Part shown: in pieces, positions 41,794-52,300 of the stretch
Position numbering within the stretch: the stretch's first letter is position 1
Layout: each line of letters starts with the position of its first letter
Assembly: GCA_964517975.1 (NCBI GenBank)
Contig: CAZFDM010000242.1
Coordinates: 1 to 64,000 of the forward strand
Direction of reading: 5' to 3'
Length of the DNA: 64,000 nucleotides
Origin: JBBIRM01 sp964517975
GTDB taxonomy: Bacteria; Desulfobacterota; BSN033; UBA1163
Program-made: the position numbers and the translations under genes
Notes under the pieces: model-generated
Told to the model about the DNA's origin: nothing
Seen by the model: the letters and a program-made list of their open reading frames with translations, nothing else
The model's database searches: none

Positions 41794-42645
41794 TTATTCT
41801 CCAAATAACCCCTGGGGCTTTACCAATAAGACAATGATCATAAATGCCATAGCGAAGACTGTAGCAATCGAAGGAGGAACAAAGAGAGCTCCAACCCCCT
41901 GGATCAAAGAGATCATAATTGCAGCAAGCACAGAACCTTCGAGATTCCCCATCCCTCCCACAATGACGATAATAAAGGCCATGATCAGAACCTCACGACC
42001 CATCATAAATTCAACAGACACAATGGGAGCTGCCAATATCCCTGAAAAGGCAGCCAAGGCAGAGCCCAGAACAAAAGTCCACATATAGACTTTATTCACT
42101 GGAATTCCTAAGCCCACAGCCATCTCTCGATCTTGGACGACAGCCCTTATCCAGAGTCCATACTTCGTTTTTCTTAGAAAAAACCATAGACCAATCATCA
42201 TTGCAATAGAGATTAAAGCAATGACAATTCGTATGGAGGGATATTGTAAATCGAAGATCGGGAAACGATAGGTGATAGGTGGAGAGATCCTTCTCGGTGA
42301 ACCCCCAAAGATAATCAAGACCAGATGTTGGATGGTAAGCATGATCCCAAAAGTGCAGATAATTGTTGTGATGGGTTTATCTTCAATCGTCCTAATCAAA
42401 CCTCTTTCTATAATTAGACCGATTAGACCAACAAAGAGGGGGGCGATGATTAAGGCGATCCAAAAACTTCCCGTAAACTCAATTAAATACCAGGCCACTA
42501 CAGCCCCTAACATATAGAGAGCTCCGTGGGCCATGTTAATGATATGAAGGAGGCCGCAGATCATGTTTAACCCCAGGGCGATAAGGGCCATGATCAACCC
42601 CCAAACAATTCCATTCAAAATGGCAACTGTCAATTGGGAAAGCAC
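41794..42645 (-). CDS. livH: Branched-chain amino-acid-type ABC permease (LivH)
   Basis: This 283-residue permease has GIVWGLIMALIALGLNMICGLLHIINMAHGALYMLGA (in parts, residues 12-48) and GGMGNLEGSVLAAIMISL, both LivH signatures. Several hydrophobic segments occur along its length. It is separated from livK by 192 bp with a strong hairpin (42796-42821), as often seen between SBP and permease genes. Confidence 0.93.
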   Translation of the reverse strand: MLSQLTVAILNGIVWGLIMALIALGLNMICGLLHIINMAHGALYMLGAVVAWYLIEFTGSFWIALIIAPLFVGLIGLIIERGLIRTIEDKPITTIICTFGIMLTIQHLVLIIFGGSPRRISPPITYRFPIFDLQYPSIRIVIALISIAMMIGLWFFLRKTKYGLWIRAVVQDREMAVGLGIPVNKVYMWTFVLGSALAAFSGILAAPIVSVEFMMGREVLIMAFIIVIVGGMGNLEGSVLAAIMISLIQGVGALFVPPSIATVFAMAFMIIVLLVKPQGLFGE

Positions 42646-42795
42646 AAATCTTATCCTGTTGCAGTGTAGTAAATTTTTGTCATGTCAAACCCGATCTTTA
42701 ATCGGGATAAACTCCAAAATAGATCCAGACCATACCCCTTTGCTCTTCCTCTCTCTCCCTAAGGAGAGGGGGTGAGGGATTAATTTTGAAATAGA

Positions 42796-42821
42796 TCCCT
42801 TCCCCGAAGGGAAGGGATCTT
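42796..42821 (-). terminator. Hairpin between livK and livH (attenuator-like)
   Basis: A perfect 11-bp stem GATCCCTTCCC/GGGAAGGGATC encloses CGAA, just 3' of livK. It is followed only by a weak U-rich stretch, so it is likelier a partial terminator or 3' mRNA stabiliser that keeps SBP expression above that of the permease genes. Confidence 0.6.
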
Positions 42822-42837
42822 AGATACAAATATCTTT

Positions 42838-44160
42838 CTAATAGGCTGCCTTTCTCAAATCAACTTCTGGTTCGTAGATCACCTTCTCTTTTGGGATACG
42901 CTGGAGGACCTTGAGTTTGAGATCAGGCTGTACCTGTGAAATATAAAAGTCTGAGAAACCTTGATGGTCTTCTTCCCTCATTAGTACTCCACCACCCAAT
43001 GGGCACCATGGTCCTGGTTTTAAATTTAAACTACATATGGCCTTAATGAGGTCGGCATTCTTTTTCTTGTCCTTCCAACCCGTCTGCTCAATTCCCAACT
43101 TTATCATATAAGGATAGATCCACATCGAAAACATGTGGGAGCCTGCAATGGTCACTTTGGGATTCCCAATTTCTTTTCCATCAGCATCTACGCCACAGGC
43201 CTTTCGGTAAGCAATCTCATAAGGGTGTAGTTCTTTAGGAACCTGGTCTAAGTGTCGTGGATGATATTCGATATAGTAGGCTCCAATGGATTCCTTTCCA
43301 ACAACCTCCTGGCCAATTCCCTCTGTGCAGCAGATTACAGTATACCTCTGAAGACGTTTATGAAGTCCTATCTCAACGGTCTGCCTCAGAACTCCCAATG
43401 CAGCAGAGCCTAAGAAGGCAGTAAATAGCACCTGGGTATCAGGGTCGACTTTCTGTAAATAGGGAATGAAATCTGCAGTGGCAGGTGGAGCCATAATATT
43501 TTGGACCTTTCCACCGGCAGCCACGACCCGGCTACCAAATTCTTTTGCCAGAGAGTGACCCCAGGCATAATCAGCAACCAGGAAAGTCCATTTCTTCCCG
43601 AGATTATCAAAACCAAATTTCCAACCCGCTATGGCTTGAGATTTAGCATGGGAATGACAACGGATATAATAGGGAATGGCGTCTTTCCCAGTAAATTCAT
43701 AAGTCATGGCTCCACCGCTGAAGAACGGGACTTTATACTCCACGGCAAGAGGAAAACAGGCTTTATGGACTCCTGAATGGATTGAGCCCATAATAAAATC
43801 CACATTGTCTTCAAGGATCATTTTTTTAAACATGCTTGCCGCCCATTTCGGGTCGCATTTCGTATCATAATCAACCAGTTCAACTTTTCTTCCAGCGATC
43901 CCTCCCTCAGCATTTAATTTTGCTATGGCTGCCTTTCCCACCTTTCCTAACCAGTATCCATATTCGGTAGCAAAGACCGTATATTCGTTAAACATCCCAA
44001 TCTTAATTGGGGGCTCAGCACCATAGGTAAATGGAACGGTCAACCATGAACTGAGGCCCGCCCCTGCTACGCCCAGTGCAGTGGTTTTAATAAAATCACG
44101 ACGTGAGACTTCTTTGTTTAAAATCCCCTTATTCTTCTTTTTTGTTTTTTTTGTTTCCAT
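42838..44160 (-). CDS. livK: Branched-chain amino-acid-type ABC substrate-binding protein (LivK)
   Basis: This 440-residue periplasmic binding protein has an N-terminal twin-arginine-like signal (SRRDFIKTTALGVAGAGLSSW, in two parts). The mature domain is of the Leu/Ile/Val-binding type: IKIGMFNEYTVFATEYG, AKLNAEGGIAGRKVELVDYDTKCDP and AASMFKKMILEDNVDFIMG. FmdD/AmiC-like members of this family bind amides or aromatic acids, so leucine need not be the ligand. It is the promoter-proximal gene. Confidence 0.92.
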   Translation of the reverse strand: METKKTKKKNKGILNKEVSRRDFIKTTALGVAGAGLSSWLTVPFTYGAEPPIKIGMFNEYTVFATEYGYWLGKVGKAAIAKLNAEGGIAGRKVELVDYDTKCDPKWAASMFKKMILEDNVDFIMGSIHSGVHKACFPLAVEYKVPFFSGGAMTYEFTGKDAIPYYIRCHSHAKSQAIAGWKFGFDNLGKKWTFLVADYAWGHSLAKEFGSRVVAAGGKVQNIMAPPATADFIPYLQKVDPDTQVLFTAFLGSAALGVLRQTVEIGLHKRLQRYTVICCTEGIGQEVVGKESIGAYYIEYHPRHLDQVPKELHPYEIAYRKACGVDADGKEIGNPKVTIAGSHMFSMWIYPYMIKLGIEQTGWKDKKKNADLIKAICSLNLKPGPWCPLGGGVLMREEDHQGFSDFYISQVQPDLKLKVLQRIPKEKVIYEPEVDLRKAAY

Positions 44161-44274
44161 ATTCCCCTCCCAATTAATGTGATTGGTTAAACGTTAAACC
44201 ATTAACCTCTCCCACCTTTAAAATCCCTTTTCACCTCCTTTCAATTAATTTCTTTTCAATTAAGAAACCTTTCC

Positions 44275-45585
44275 CTACAAAACCTTATCGATTAACTCCG
44301 TCAGGTCATAAAGTTTCATTTTGCTTCCAATCCCCTGGGATCCCTGGTTGAGATTGTAATGGCAGAATGGACAGATGGAAACCATATGCTCTGCGCCCGT
44401 TTCCATTCCCTCTTGTATTCGGAGGCCAGCATTTCTTTGAGCCCAGTCACTATATCCGGTCATAACGCCTCCTCCTCCCCCACAACAATATGAATTGGAC
44501 TTTATCCTTCTCATCTCCCGAAAATCAATCCCTGGAATTGCCTTCAAAAGTTGCCTTGGAACCTCGTAGAGGCAATCCTTTTCATCCAGATTGATATAAG
44601 CCCCTGCCCAAAGTTGAGTCCCATCCTTGTCAATGATAAATTTGGTCAGGTGCCGGCCAGCGTGACAGGGATCATGATAGGTTACTTTCCAGGGTAAGGA
44701 TTCTGAGAATTTTAACTGTCCAGTAGTCCATAGTTCGTATAGAAATTGTACGGTATGGATAACCCGAATCCCTTCCATCATCCTTCCATATTCTTCTGCC
44801 ATTGGATAATCTTTCATAAATGCCCGATAGCAACCTGCACAAGAGGTCACAATGGTTTTAACCCCTTTTTCTTCATGTAACTTCCTAAACAATTCTAAGT
44901 TTGATTCAGCGACTCTTTTAAAAGCCTCTACATCTCCAAGTCTCATCGCTGTTGACCCACAACAGATCTCGCTTTCTCCTAAGATACCAAAGTCGAGTCC
45001 TAATTTTTGGAAGATGGATGCTGTGGCTTGAGGGACCACCCTTACCGGAACATTGTATCCCCCCGTACACCCAACGTAATATAAAATTGGAGCGGGTTCT
45101 TCCAGGATATTCTTGATGGGTTTGCCCTGTTTTTTGAAGGGTCTTGTCCAATCTAACCTCACTCGACGTGGCCCCTGATAAGGATTATCGTAACTACTCA
45201 GCGATTGAGCAATGACCTTTTGTTTGGGCATGGGACCTACCCCCTCACTCACTGCTCTTCGCCTCATTGCTTCGATAATCTCAGGAATGAAGGGTTTGTG
45301 GTCGAGCTGACACTGGCTTTGGCATCCACCACAGACATTGCATTTATAAATTGCATCAAGGAGCGCTTCAGTCCATTTCAACTCCCCATTTAAAATCCCT
45401 CGAGCAAAAGCGATCTTTCCTTTCGAAGAGGAAAACCCTTCAAAACCAAATTCTTCCCCAGCAGGACAGATGGGATTGCTCACAGAGGGGGGACCGTATT
45501 CGTATGCCTCTTTGCAGGTCCCACAGGCGGTGCATCTCCAGATAGCATCTTCTAATTCTTTAAGGTTGGGAATGTTCCATTTCAT
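44275..45585 (-). CDS. CCG-domain (Fe-S)-binding protein, GlpC/HdrD-like
   Basis: This 436-residue protein has N-terminal [4Fe-4S] motifs (CTACGTCKEAYEYG, CNVCGGCQSQC) and two CCG cysteine-rich domains with SEICCGSTAMRLGD and NSYCCGGGGGVM; HDPCHAGRH provides a further conserved HxPC element. It resembles GlpC, HdrD and lactate-oxidase partners, which pass electrons from a flavoprotein to the quinone pool or to thiols. The FAD oxidase gene lies 149 bp upstream. Confidence 0.86.
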   Translation of the reverse strand: MKWNIPNLKELEDAIWRCTACGTCKEAYEYGPPSVSNPICPAGEEFGFEGFSSSKGKIAFARGILNGELKWTEALLDAIYKCNVCGGCQSQCQLDHKPFIPEIIEAMRRRAVSEGVGPMPKQKVIAQSLSSYDNPYQGPRRVRLDWTRPFKKQGKPIKNILEEPAPILYYVGCTGGYNVPVRVVPQATASIFQKLGLDFGILGESEICCGSTAMRLGDVEAFKRVAESNLELFRKLHEEKGVKTIVTSCAGCYRAFMKDYPMAEEYGRMMEGIRVIHTVQFLYELWTTGQLKFSESLPWKVTYHDPCHAGRHLTKFIIDKDGTQLWAGAYINLDEKDCLYEVPRQLLKAIPGIDFREMRRIKSNSYCCGGGGGVMTGYSDWAQRNAGLRIQEGMETGAEHMVSICPFCHYNLNQGSQGIGSKMKLYDLTELIDKVL

Positions 45586-45734
45586 ATTAACCTCCTATAA
45601 CTTAAGTCGCGGAATGATGGAATGATGGAACGGTAGGCTAACCTTCCCATACCAGATTTCCATTATTCTGATTTTCCATTTCCGTCTTTTTCATAAATCC
45701 ATTCTTCCAATGTTCCATTATTCCATTCTTCCTC

Positions 45735-47216
45735 TTAAATACCTAACTTTCCAGGATTCATGATATCATTTGGATCTAAAAACTTTTTTAGCCGTCTCAT
45801 CAGCATCAGGTATCCAGGATGTGCCCGCTTATTAATCTCCACTGCAAAGTCAACAGGGGGTTTATAGGGCATCCCACCATTGTCCAAATCTACTTTTAAA
45901 CACTCGACAATCGCACGCCTTGCATTCTCCGTCTCCTCAGGGCTCTTTTTGTTGAAAGGGGTCATAGCCCTTAGCATTCCATAATGGACACCCCGGTACA
46001 TGCTCATTCTCACAGCAGGAGAGAGATTGTGATTGATCATGATCTTTTTCCACTCCTTATAAATGGGAGCCCATCGGTTTGCAGGTGTAAAGGTCCCTGG
46101 CCAGGAGATTCCCGCCCCTGCCATTTTACAATAGTTTTTGGTCGAACCCACGATCTGACTTGGCAATTCTGTTCGAGCCCTGAGGGCCTCTTCGGGATAA
46201 TGGGTCACCTTGATGCTTGTTCCCTTATTTTTCTCTTCATCCACCACCTTTTCCCAGATCTCCTGCCTTGCCTCCTTCTCCTTTTCTGTAAAGGAGAAAG
46301 TGGTGGCATAACTGAACCATTCCGGTGCGTCATCGGGCTTGGGCTTGTAAGGATAGGGAATGGGAACCTGAGACAGCCACCAGGATACAGCGGTGAGATC
46401 ATCACAGATCTCATAATTACTGAGGTTGAGCATATAGGAATACATATCATCCACATTATCACAGGAAACTGTGAAGATTTTTAGGATCGGTGGGATATGA
46501 TGAACAGCAATTCCAAGTTTGGTCACAACGCCTGTTGTTCCCAACCAGCCCTTAAAGAGACCATCCATCTGAGGCATTGGCAAACAACTATGCCAGGCCT
46601 CTGGGTTAATAGCGCAGGAACCAACGCGAACCAGCTCACCAGTTGGCAAGACCACCTCCATACTTGTGATCTCCTGGCTATTGAGTCCATATCGGGCATT
46701 CATATGTCCGATTCCATGGCATATCGCACATGAAGCCACCGAGGCAGAGGGTGGGCCTACTGGCCAACCGAATCGGAGTTTATACCTGTATAAAGCATCA
46801 GCGAGTTGACCATGGGAAACACCCGGTTCAATTACCGCATATAAGGCCTCGGGATCGATCTTGATGATCTTATTCATCCTTTTTAAATCTAAGATTATTC
46901 CACCTCGTTCAGGGATGCAAAGCCCACCAATGTTCGTCCCTGCGGTATATGGTACCACTGGAATCTTCTCCTTATTAGCAAATCGGAGTAGTTTCTGAAT
47001 CTCTTCCACGGTATGTGCCATGACCACATAATCGGGGAGTTTGGGTGTGACAAAGGACATATCATAGGAATATGCATAGAGGATGTGCTGATCTGCTGTG
47101 GCATTCTTTTCACCAACAATTGACCTCAATTCCTTTAAGATCCTCTCCTTCTTCTCCGATTTGATCGCTTTTGGCGATTTGACTGTTTTCTTCTTGGCTT
47201 TTTTTGTTGCTTTCAA
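45735..47216 (-). CDS. FAD-binding oxidase/dehydrogenase (GlcD-like)
   Basis: This 493-residue vanillyl-alcohol-oxidase-type flavoprotein has the PP-loop IPVVPYTAGTNIGGLCIPERGGIILDL (interrupted here for length) and a C-terminal RRLKKFLDPNDIMNPGKLGI motif. Its best start is TTG 47214-47216, with AAAGGAGGTC five bases upstream; other starts lack a ribosome-binding site. It probably oxidises a 2-hydroxyacid or related compound. The CCG protein downstream fits its electron acceptor, as in glycolate or D-lactate dehydrogenases. Confidence 0.88.
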   Translation of the reverse strand: MKATKKAKKKTVKSPKAIKSEKKERILKELRSIVGEKNATADQHILYAYSYDMSFVTPKLPDYVVMAHTVEEIQKLLRFANKEKIPVVPYTAGTNIGGLCIPERGGIILDLKRMNKIIKIDPEALYAVIEPGVSHGQLADALYRYKLRFGWPVGPPSASVASCAICHGIGHMNARYGLNSQEITSMEVVLPTGELVRVGSCAINPEAWHSCLPMPQMDGLFKGWLGTTGVVTKLGIAVHHIPPILKIFTVSCDNVDDMYSYMLNLSNYEICDDLTAVSWWLSQVPIPYPYKPKPDDAPEWFSYATTFSFTEKEKEARQEIWEKVVDEEKNKGTSIKVTHYPEEALRARTELPSQIVGSTKNYCKMAGAGISWPGTFTPANRWAPIYKEWKKIMINHNLSPAVRMSMYRGVHYGMLRAMTPFNKKSPEETENARRAIVECLKVDLDNGGMPYKPPVDFAVEINKRAHPGYLMLMRRLKKFLDPNDIMNPGKLGI

Positions 47217-47318
47217 TTTAGACCTCCTTTCCAGAGAACCATCATAGAACAACAGGATTTAAAAATCAATTTTTAAGGTTCCCCAGTTTTTTAAAAATTC
47301 ATTTTCAAAAAAATCCCT

Positions 47319-48356
47319 TTAGTTAAGTTTTCCATATTTTTGGGCAGCCTTTATCAAGGTTTCCATATTTTCCTTTGGTACGACGGGCCAGAGGTCACAT
47401 CCTGGCCAGATGGCATTGACACCTCCCTCCACTGCCTCTTTCACTGCCCTTTCTACATCTTGGGGCTTACCTTGGGTTAACACACCAAAGGGATCGATTT
47501 CTCCAAAGATCAATACCTCTGGACCCAATTTTTCCCTACTCTCGGCCACTCTGTTCTTCTTCTCCACACTGATCGCATCTGCTCCGCATAGGGCCATCTG
47601 GTCGATGATTGCATTGGTATCGCCACAGATATGCAGGATCTTAGGGGATTCGATTTCATCAAAGATTCGTTTCAGATGGGGTCGGACAAGGGACTCAAAC
47701 ATGCGCGGACTCAGAATATCAGGTCCAGCACCCATCTCTCGGACAGTGATATAGTCCGCTCCGGCCTTTTTATAAATCTTTACAATTTGAACAAGAACTT
47801 CCGCCAGTTGACCAAGTTTTTGACTCACCAACTCCCTCTTTTTAAAGGCTGATTTCGCAAGGTTTGAAAGATCGACCAACTGTCCTGCCAAGGTATAAGG
47901 TCCCAGAACCCAAGAACCAATGACTATCTGATCGCCAACCTCCTCCTTCAACAAGCGAATCGCTTCTGTGACTATTGGAAGCCTTCCAGCCTTCTCCAAA
48001 TCAGGTGGGATTTGGATCTCGAGCCCTTCTATTGTCTCTGAAGGATGCTCCATAATGGTCGGATAGAGGATATCGGATTGGTGGGCATAGTAATTGACTT
48101 TACTCCCCAGGACTTCGGCCTCAACACCCATATCGAAGGGAACGACTGCACAGGGAAACCCAAACAGTTGATAGGTTGAGGCAGCCATCTTTGCCATCTT
48201 TTGGGCATCCATATGAATCTCTGGAAATTTCCACCCATATTTTTCCAGGCCATGAATGGTAATATTTCCCATGCCACTGAAGAGGGGAATCATATCTAAC
48301 TTTTCTTTCCCTAAGAGTTTAAGGACCTGCTGTCTTGGACTTAAATCGGTTGCCAT
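47319..48356 (-). CDS. UroD-family methyltransferase (MtaA/OdmB-like)
   Basis: This 345-residue protein is a uroporphyrinogen-decarboxylase-fold methyltransferase. Zinc ligands expected of the MtaA/MtbA/OdmB group are all present: ILHICGDTNA (His242, Cys244) and WPGCDLWP (Cys320). MITIHG and EMGAGPD are further family segments. It should move a methyl group between a substrate and a corrinoid protein. ATG 48354-48356 begins 1 bp after the MtrH-like stop. In O-demethylase systems such proteins act as methyltransferase I; substrate unknown. Confidence 0.83.
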   Translation of the reverse strand: MATDLSPRQQVLKLLGKEKLDMIPLFSGMGNITIHGLEKYGWKFPEIHMDAQKMAKMAASTYQLFGFPCAVVPFDMGVEAEVLGSKVNYYAHQSDILYPTIMEHPSETIEGLEIQIPPDLEKAGRLPIVTEAIRLLKEEVGDQIVIGSWVLGPYTLAGQLVDLSNLAKSAFKKRELVSQKLGQLAEVLVQIVKIYKKAGADYITVREMGAGPDILSPRMFESLVRPHLKRIFDEIESPKILHICGDTNAIIDQMALCGADAISVEKKNRVAESREKLGPEVLIFGEIDPFGVLTQGKPQDVERAVKEAVEGGVNAIWPGCDLWPVVPKENMETLIKAAQKYGKLN

Positions 48357-48357
48357 G

Positions 48358-49305
48358 TCATCTTTCTCCTTTTTCTTTTTCAAATTGTTTAACCACATCA
48401 GGGAAGAGAAGGTTTAACGGGTGATTCTCATGGGGTAAAACCCCCGCTTCCCCATAAGCTAGGGCGGCCATCATGCTGCTTGCTGCAGCCACGGCTGAAA
48501 AAACCCTAGTTGTACCTGTTAAAGGCCCATAGAAAAGGAAATCGCTTGCCAGTGCTGAGATGGCATGGACCCCTGCATCGATCGCTGGGAATTTATTTCT
48601 CTCCTTCTCACCTGCTGACTTCCTCCACATATAAGTCCCATTGGAAGGAGCGAATCCAACTGGAAGACCAAATTCCTTTTTGATAAGATAATTAGCCATT
48701 AAAGAAAAGGTAGTGGCAGGTAGATTCATCACAGCAGTATCAACGAGTATGCTCTCAAAATTCCCTTTCTCCACAAGAGGAAGCAAGGCCTTCAGGGACT
48801 TGACCCTACCAGTGGGCGTCTTATCCTCTATATCGAAGACCTGAACGACCACATGCTTGATGCCAAGTTCTTTGAGTTCAGAGACCTGACCATTAATATC
48901 CTCATCCCAGGGGGTAATGCTATTATAAAGAGCCCTGTTTTGTAACCCTTTCTTTGCAATATAGCGGGCTCCTGCCAGCCTTGTCTTCTGCTGCCAGATA
49001 TCAATGGCAAAGGGTATCTCCGTAACGCTAACAAAAAAATCGATATAATTTTTTATCTCCTCCTCAGAATTGGCCACCAATGCAATTAGACCAGGAATCC
49101 CTGTCTGACGAGAAATCTCTTCCAGTTCATGGATTCGTTCTTCAGCCACCTTTCGGTTAAACTTTCCAGATTTTCTGTCTTCTAAGATGAGATCTCCTTT
49201 TTGAAACATATTTCCAATCAAAAGCGGAGGGTTCTCTCCCAACTGACCACCCACTTTTGCTCCACCAATATTGAATACCTTTTGCTCCAAAGAATATCTT
49301 AACAT
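48358..49305 (-). CDS. MtrH-family methyltransferase (MtgA/MT-II-like)
   Basis: This 315-residue TIM-barrel protein has the MtrH family hallmarks GGAKVGGQLGENPPLLIGNMF and VNSITPWDED-like NSITPWDEDI, plus GFAPSNGTYMW and AAASSMMAALAYGEAG. In bacteria this family (MtgA, MtvA, OdmD) transfers methyl from a corrinoid protein to tetrahydrofolate. It is the second methyltransferase of this four-gene set. The ASKHA fusion ends 62 bp upstream. Confidence 0.85.
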   Translation of the reverse strand: MLRYSLEQKVFNIGGAKVGGQLGENPPLLIGNMFQKGDLILEDRKSGKFNRKVAEERIHELEEISRQTGIPGLIALVANSEEEIKNYIDFFVSVTEIPFAIDIWQQKTRLAGARYIAKKGLQNRALYNSITPWDEDINGQVSELKELGIKHVVVQVFDIEDKTPTGRVKSLKALLPLVEKGNFESILVDTAVMNLPATTFSLMANYLIKKEFGLPVGFAPSNGTYMWRKSAGEKERNKFPAIDAGVHAISALASDFLFYGPLTGTTRVFSAVAAASSMMAALAYGEAGVLPHENHPLNLLFPDVVKQFEKEKGER

Positions 49306-49366
49306 TAAAAAACCCCTTTCTTCCCATCCTCCCTTCCCCCTTCAAAAGAGGAGGGAGGATGTATCT

Positions 49367-52300
49367 TTATTTCTTTTCAGGAAGCAGATGCTCGAGATGT
49401 GGAAACTTATCCTTCATATGAGGAATCCACATGGCCTGGGCAAAAATTTTATCGAATCCTGGCTCCAGGGTGAGTTCTAAATATTCTACCCTCCGTGCAA
49501 TCCAATCCGCCTCTTTCCTCTTGTCCACATTGAGAAGGGCCATACGGGCTCCATCGCCAGCCGCATTTCCTACAGAATAGACATTCTTCGGATCACAGTC
49601 AGGGAAAAGCCCTAAAAGTGCGGCTGATGTCTTATCAATATAACTTCCAAATGCCCCTGCTAAGATGACTTTGTCTATCTTTTCTACACCCAGAGCCCGC
49701 ATCATAATCTTGGCCCCTGCATACATGGCTCCTTTGGCCAGTTGAATCGCCCTGATATCATCCTGACATATCACAATATCCTGCCCAATCGATGTTTCGT
49801 TGGCCCAGGCAATGACAAATTCGGGTTGACCATTGACCTCACGATATCGAGGAGTGTTAAGATTCTTATTAAAACGGCCCGTCTTATCGATAATCCCTGC
49901 AAGGAAAAGTTGAGGGACGATATCAATAATCCCTGAACCACAGATGCCTTTCGCGCCCACCTCTTCTAATTCTGTATTCCACCCCTCCTTATCGATCACC
50001 TTGAAGCGGACTTCTTTGGTCTCAGGATCGATCTCAATCTTCTCAATCGCCCCAGGAGCAGCCCGCATACCGAATCTAATCTCCGCTCCCTCAAAGGCAG
50101 GACCTGTGGCACAGGAAGAGGAGATAAGTTTTTGTCTATTCCCAAGGACAAGTTCTCCATTGGTGCCGATGTCAATGATCAATTCAATGCTATCCTGGTT
50201 GTAAGGTTCCTCAGCAATCAGGACCCCCACATTGTCTGCTCCGACAAAACCTGCCTCAATGGGAAGCACATGGACATAGGCCCCTGGTGCAATTTTAATC
50301 CCAATATCCCTTGATATCTTTGCCTCTGGCCTTCCCTTCTCAGCATAAACACTGCAGTTAAGACATCTCTTTGATTCTTCGATGGCAATCTCCACCCGAT
50401 CGGCAAACCCCAATTCGACTTCCTCAAAACCCGTTCTTTTTTCAGGCTCAATAAGAAATAGGGGTTTACGCTCCTCTTTTTCAATTCCCTCCTTTGGAAC
50501 GTCTTCAATCTTCTTCTTCTTGGCAGGCCTCCCTTTGACCAGATCCACTCCTGAGAGATAGAGTTCAATTGAGATGGCCCCCTCTTGCCCAGCACTTACA
50601 GCAGAAATCACATCGGCTGGACCTAAGACCGCATCCCCTCCAGCAAATACCCCATCTATATTTGTCTTCAACGTAATTGGATCTACTAAAATAGTCCCAG
50701 ATTTCGTGTACTGAAGTTCATTGACAAACATCCTTTGGTCTATAGCCTGACCTACAGCAATGATGAGTTGGTCCACATCGATATGAAAATCTGACCCTTG
50801 GATGGGGATAGGAGTGGGTCGACCACTTTCATCGGGCTCTCCAAGTTCCATCCGGATACATTGAATCCCGTTGAGTTTCCCATCATTGGCCAGGGCCATG
50901 ATCGGAGATGCCAGGAAATGAAACTTCACCCCTTCCTTTTCAGCCTCTGAAATCTCGGTTCTGATGGCAGGCATCTCATTTTGGGAACGACGATAGATAA
51001 TCAAAACTTCCTCTGCTCCAAGACGTCTGGCCACTCGGGCAGCGTCGATGGCAGCGTTACCGCCACCCACTACAGCCACCCTTCTACCCACCTCAACCTT
51101 CTCCCCAGAATTTACCTTTTTCAAAAATTCAAGCCCATGGATCACTCCTTTTGACTCTTCATTGGGAATACCCATCCTCTGGCTCTTCCAAGCGCCGGTT
51201 GCTAAAAAGATTGCCTTATATCCCTGATCGAAAACCTCTTTGAGGCTTTGCACAGGATGATTGGTCTTTATCTCCACACCCAACTCTTCTATGTAACCAA
51301 TCTCCTCGTCCAGAACCTCCTTCGGAAGCCTGTAGTCGGGGATGCCATACCGAAGCATTCCTCCAGGCTTAGGAGCGGACTCAAAGACTGTAACAGGATA
51401 GCCCCTTCTCACGAGTTCATAGGCGCAGGAGAGCCCTGCTGGTCCTGAACCGATAATGGCAATTCTTTCTTCCTTCGTCTTCTCAATGGGCGCTGCCCTC
51501 TTTCTACCATTTCTTAATTCATGGTCTGCTACAAACCGATGAAGTGCTCGAATGGAAAGAGGCTGATCTACCTTTCCTCTCTCGCATTCAACCTCGCATG
51601 GATGAGTGCAGACACGACCGCATACTCCAGGGAAAGGCATTGCCCTTCTAATCTCTTCAAGGGCTTCCTCAAACTTTCCCTGAGCAATGTAATATAAAAA
51701 GTCTTGGCCACTGATTCCTGCAGGGCAGGCGACTTGACAGGGGGGGTATCCTCCAATTTCAACCGTTACTGCTTCAGGAAGTAGTTTGAGTCCCCAATCA
51801 CGGGCTTTAATATCTAAGGAATGATGGAGTGAGGGGGCGAAAGGTGCACGTCCAATATTTCGAGGATCGATGTTGAGAAAGAGATGGTGCATACAGGTAT
51901 TGCCAACAATGGTCATATCCAGAATGTCTGTCCTTTTTATTCCCGCAATAGCAGTGGCCTCCTCAACAATTCCATTCAACCCATCCAGAATGGCCTGGTT
52001 CATATGCTCAAGACCATCAGGGTTTGTCATGGTATAACTGATTCGGGACATTACATCCTCGCCATAAATGACTTGAGGATTCATCATGGAGGCAGTAGCT
52101 ACCAACTTCCCATTGGTGAGATCGCAGAGATAACCGGCAACTGTTGTCGTTCCTACATCCACAGCCAAACCAAAAGCCCTTTTAACATTCCCAGGTTCAA
52201 CTTTGATCACCTCTCGGTCATGCCAGACAGAAACCGTAACCTTCCAATCGCCTTGACGCACAACCTCCTGGAGGGTGACCAAAACCTGATAGTCGATGGT

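Noticed and set aside
42796..42821. Strong terminator ending the liv operon after livK
   Set aside because: No good U-run follows, and the permease and ATPase genes continue in the same direction, so an attenuator or stabiliser is likelier.
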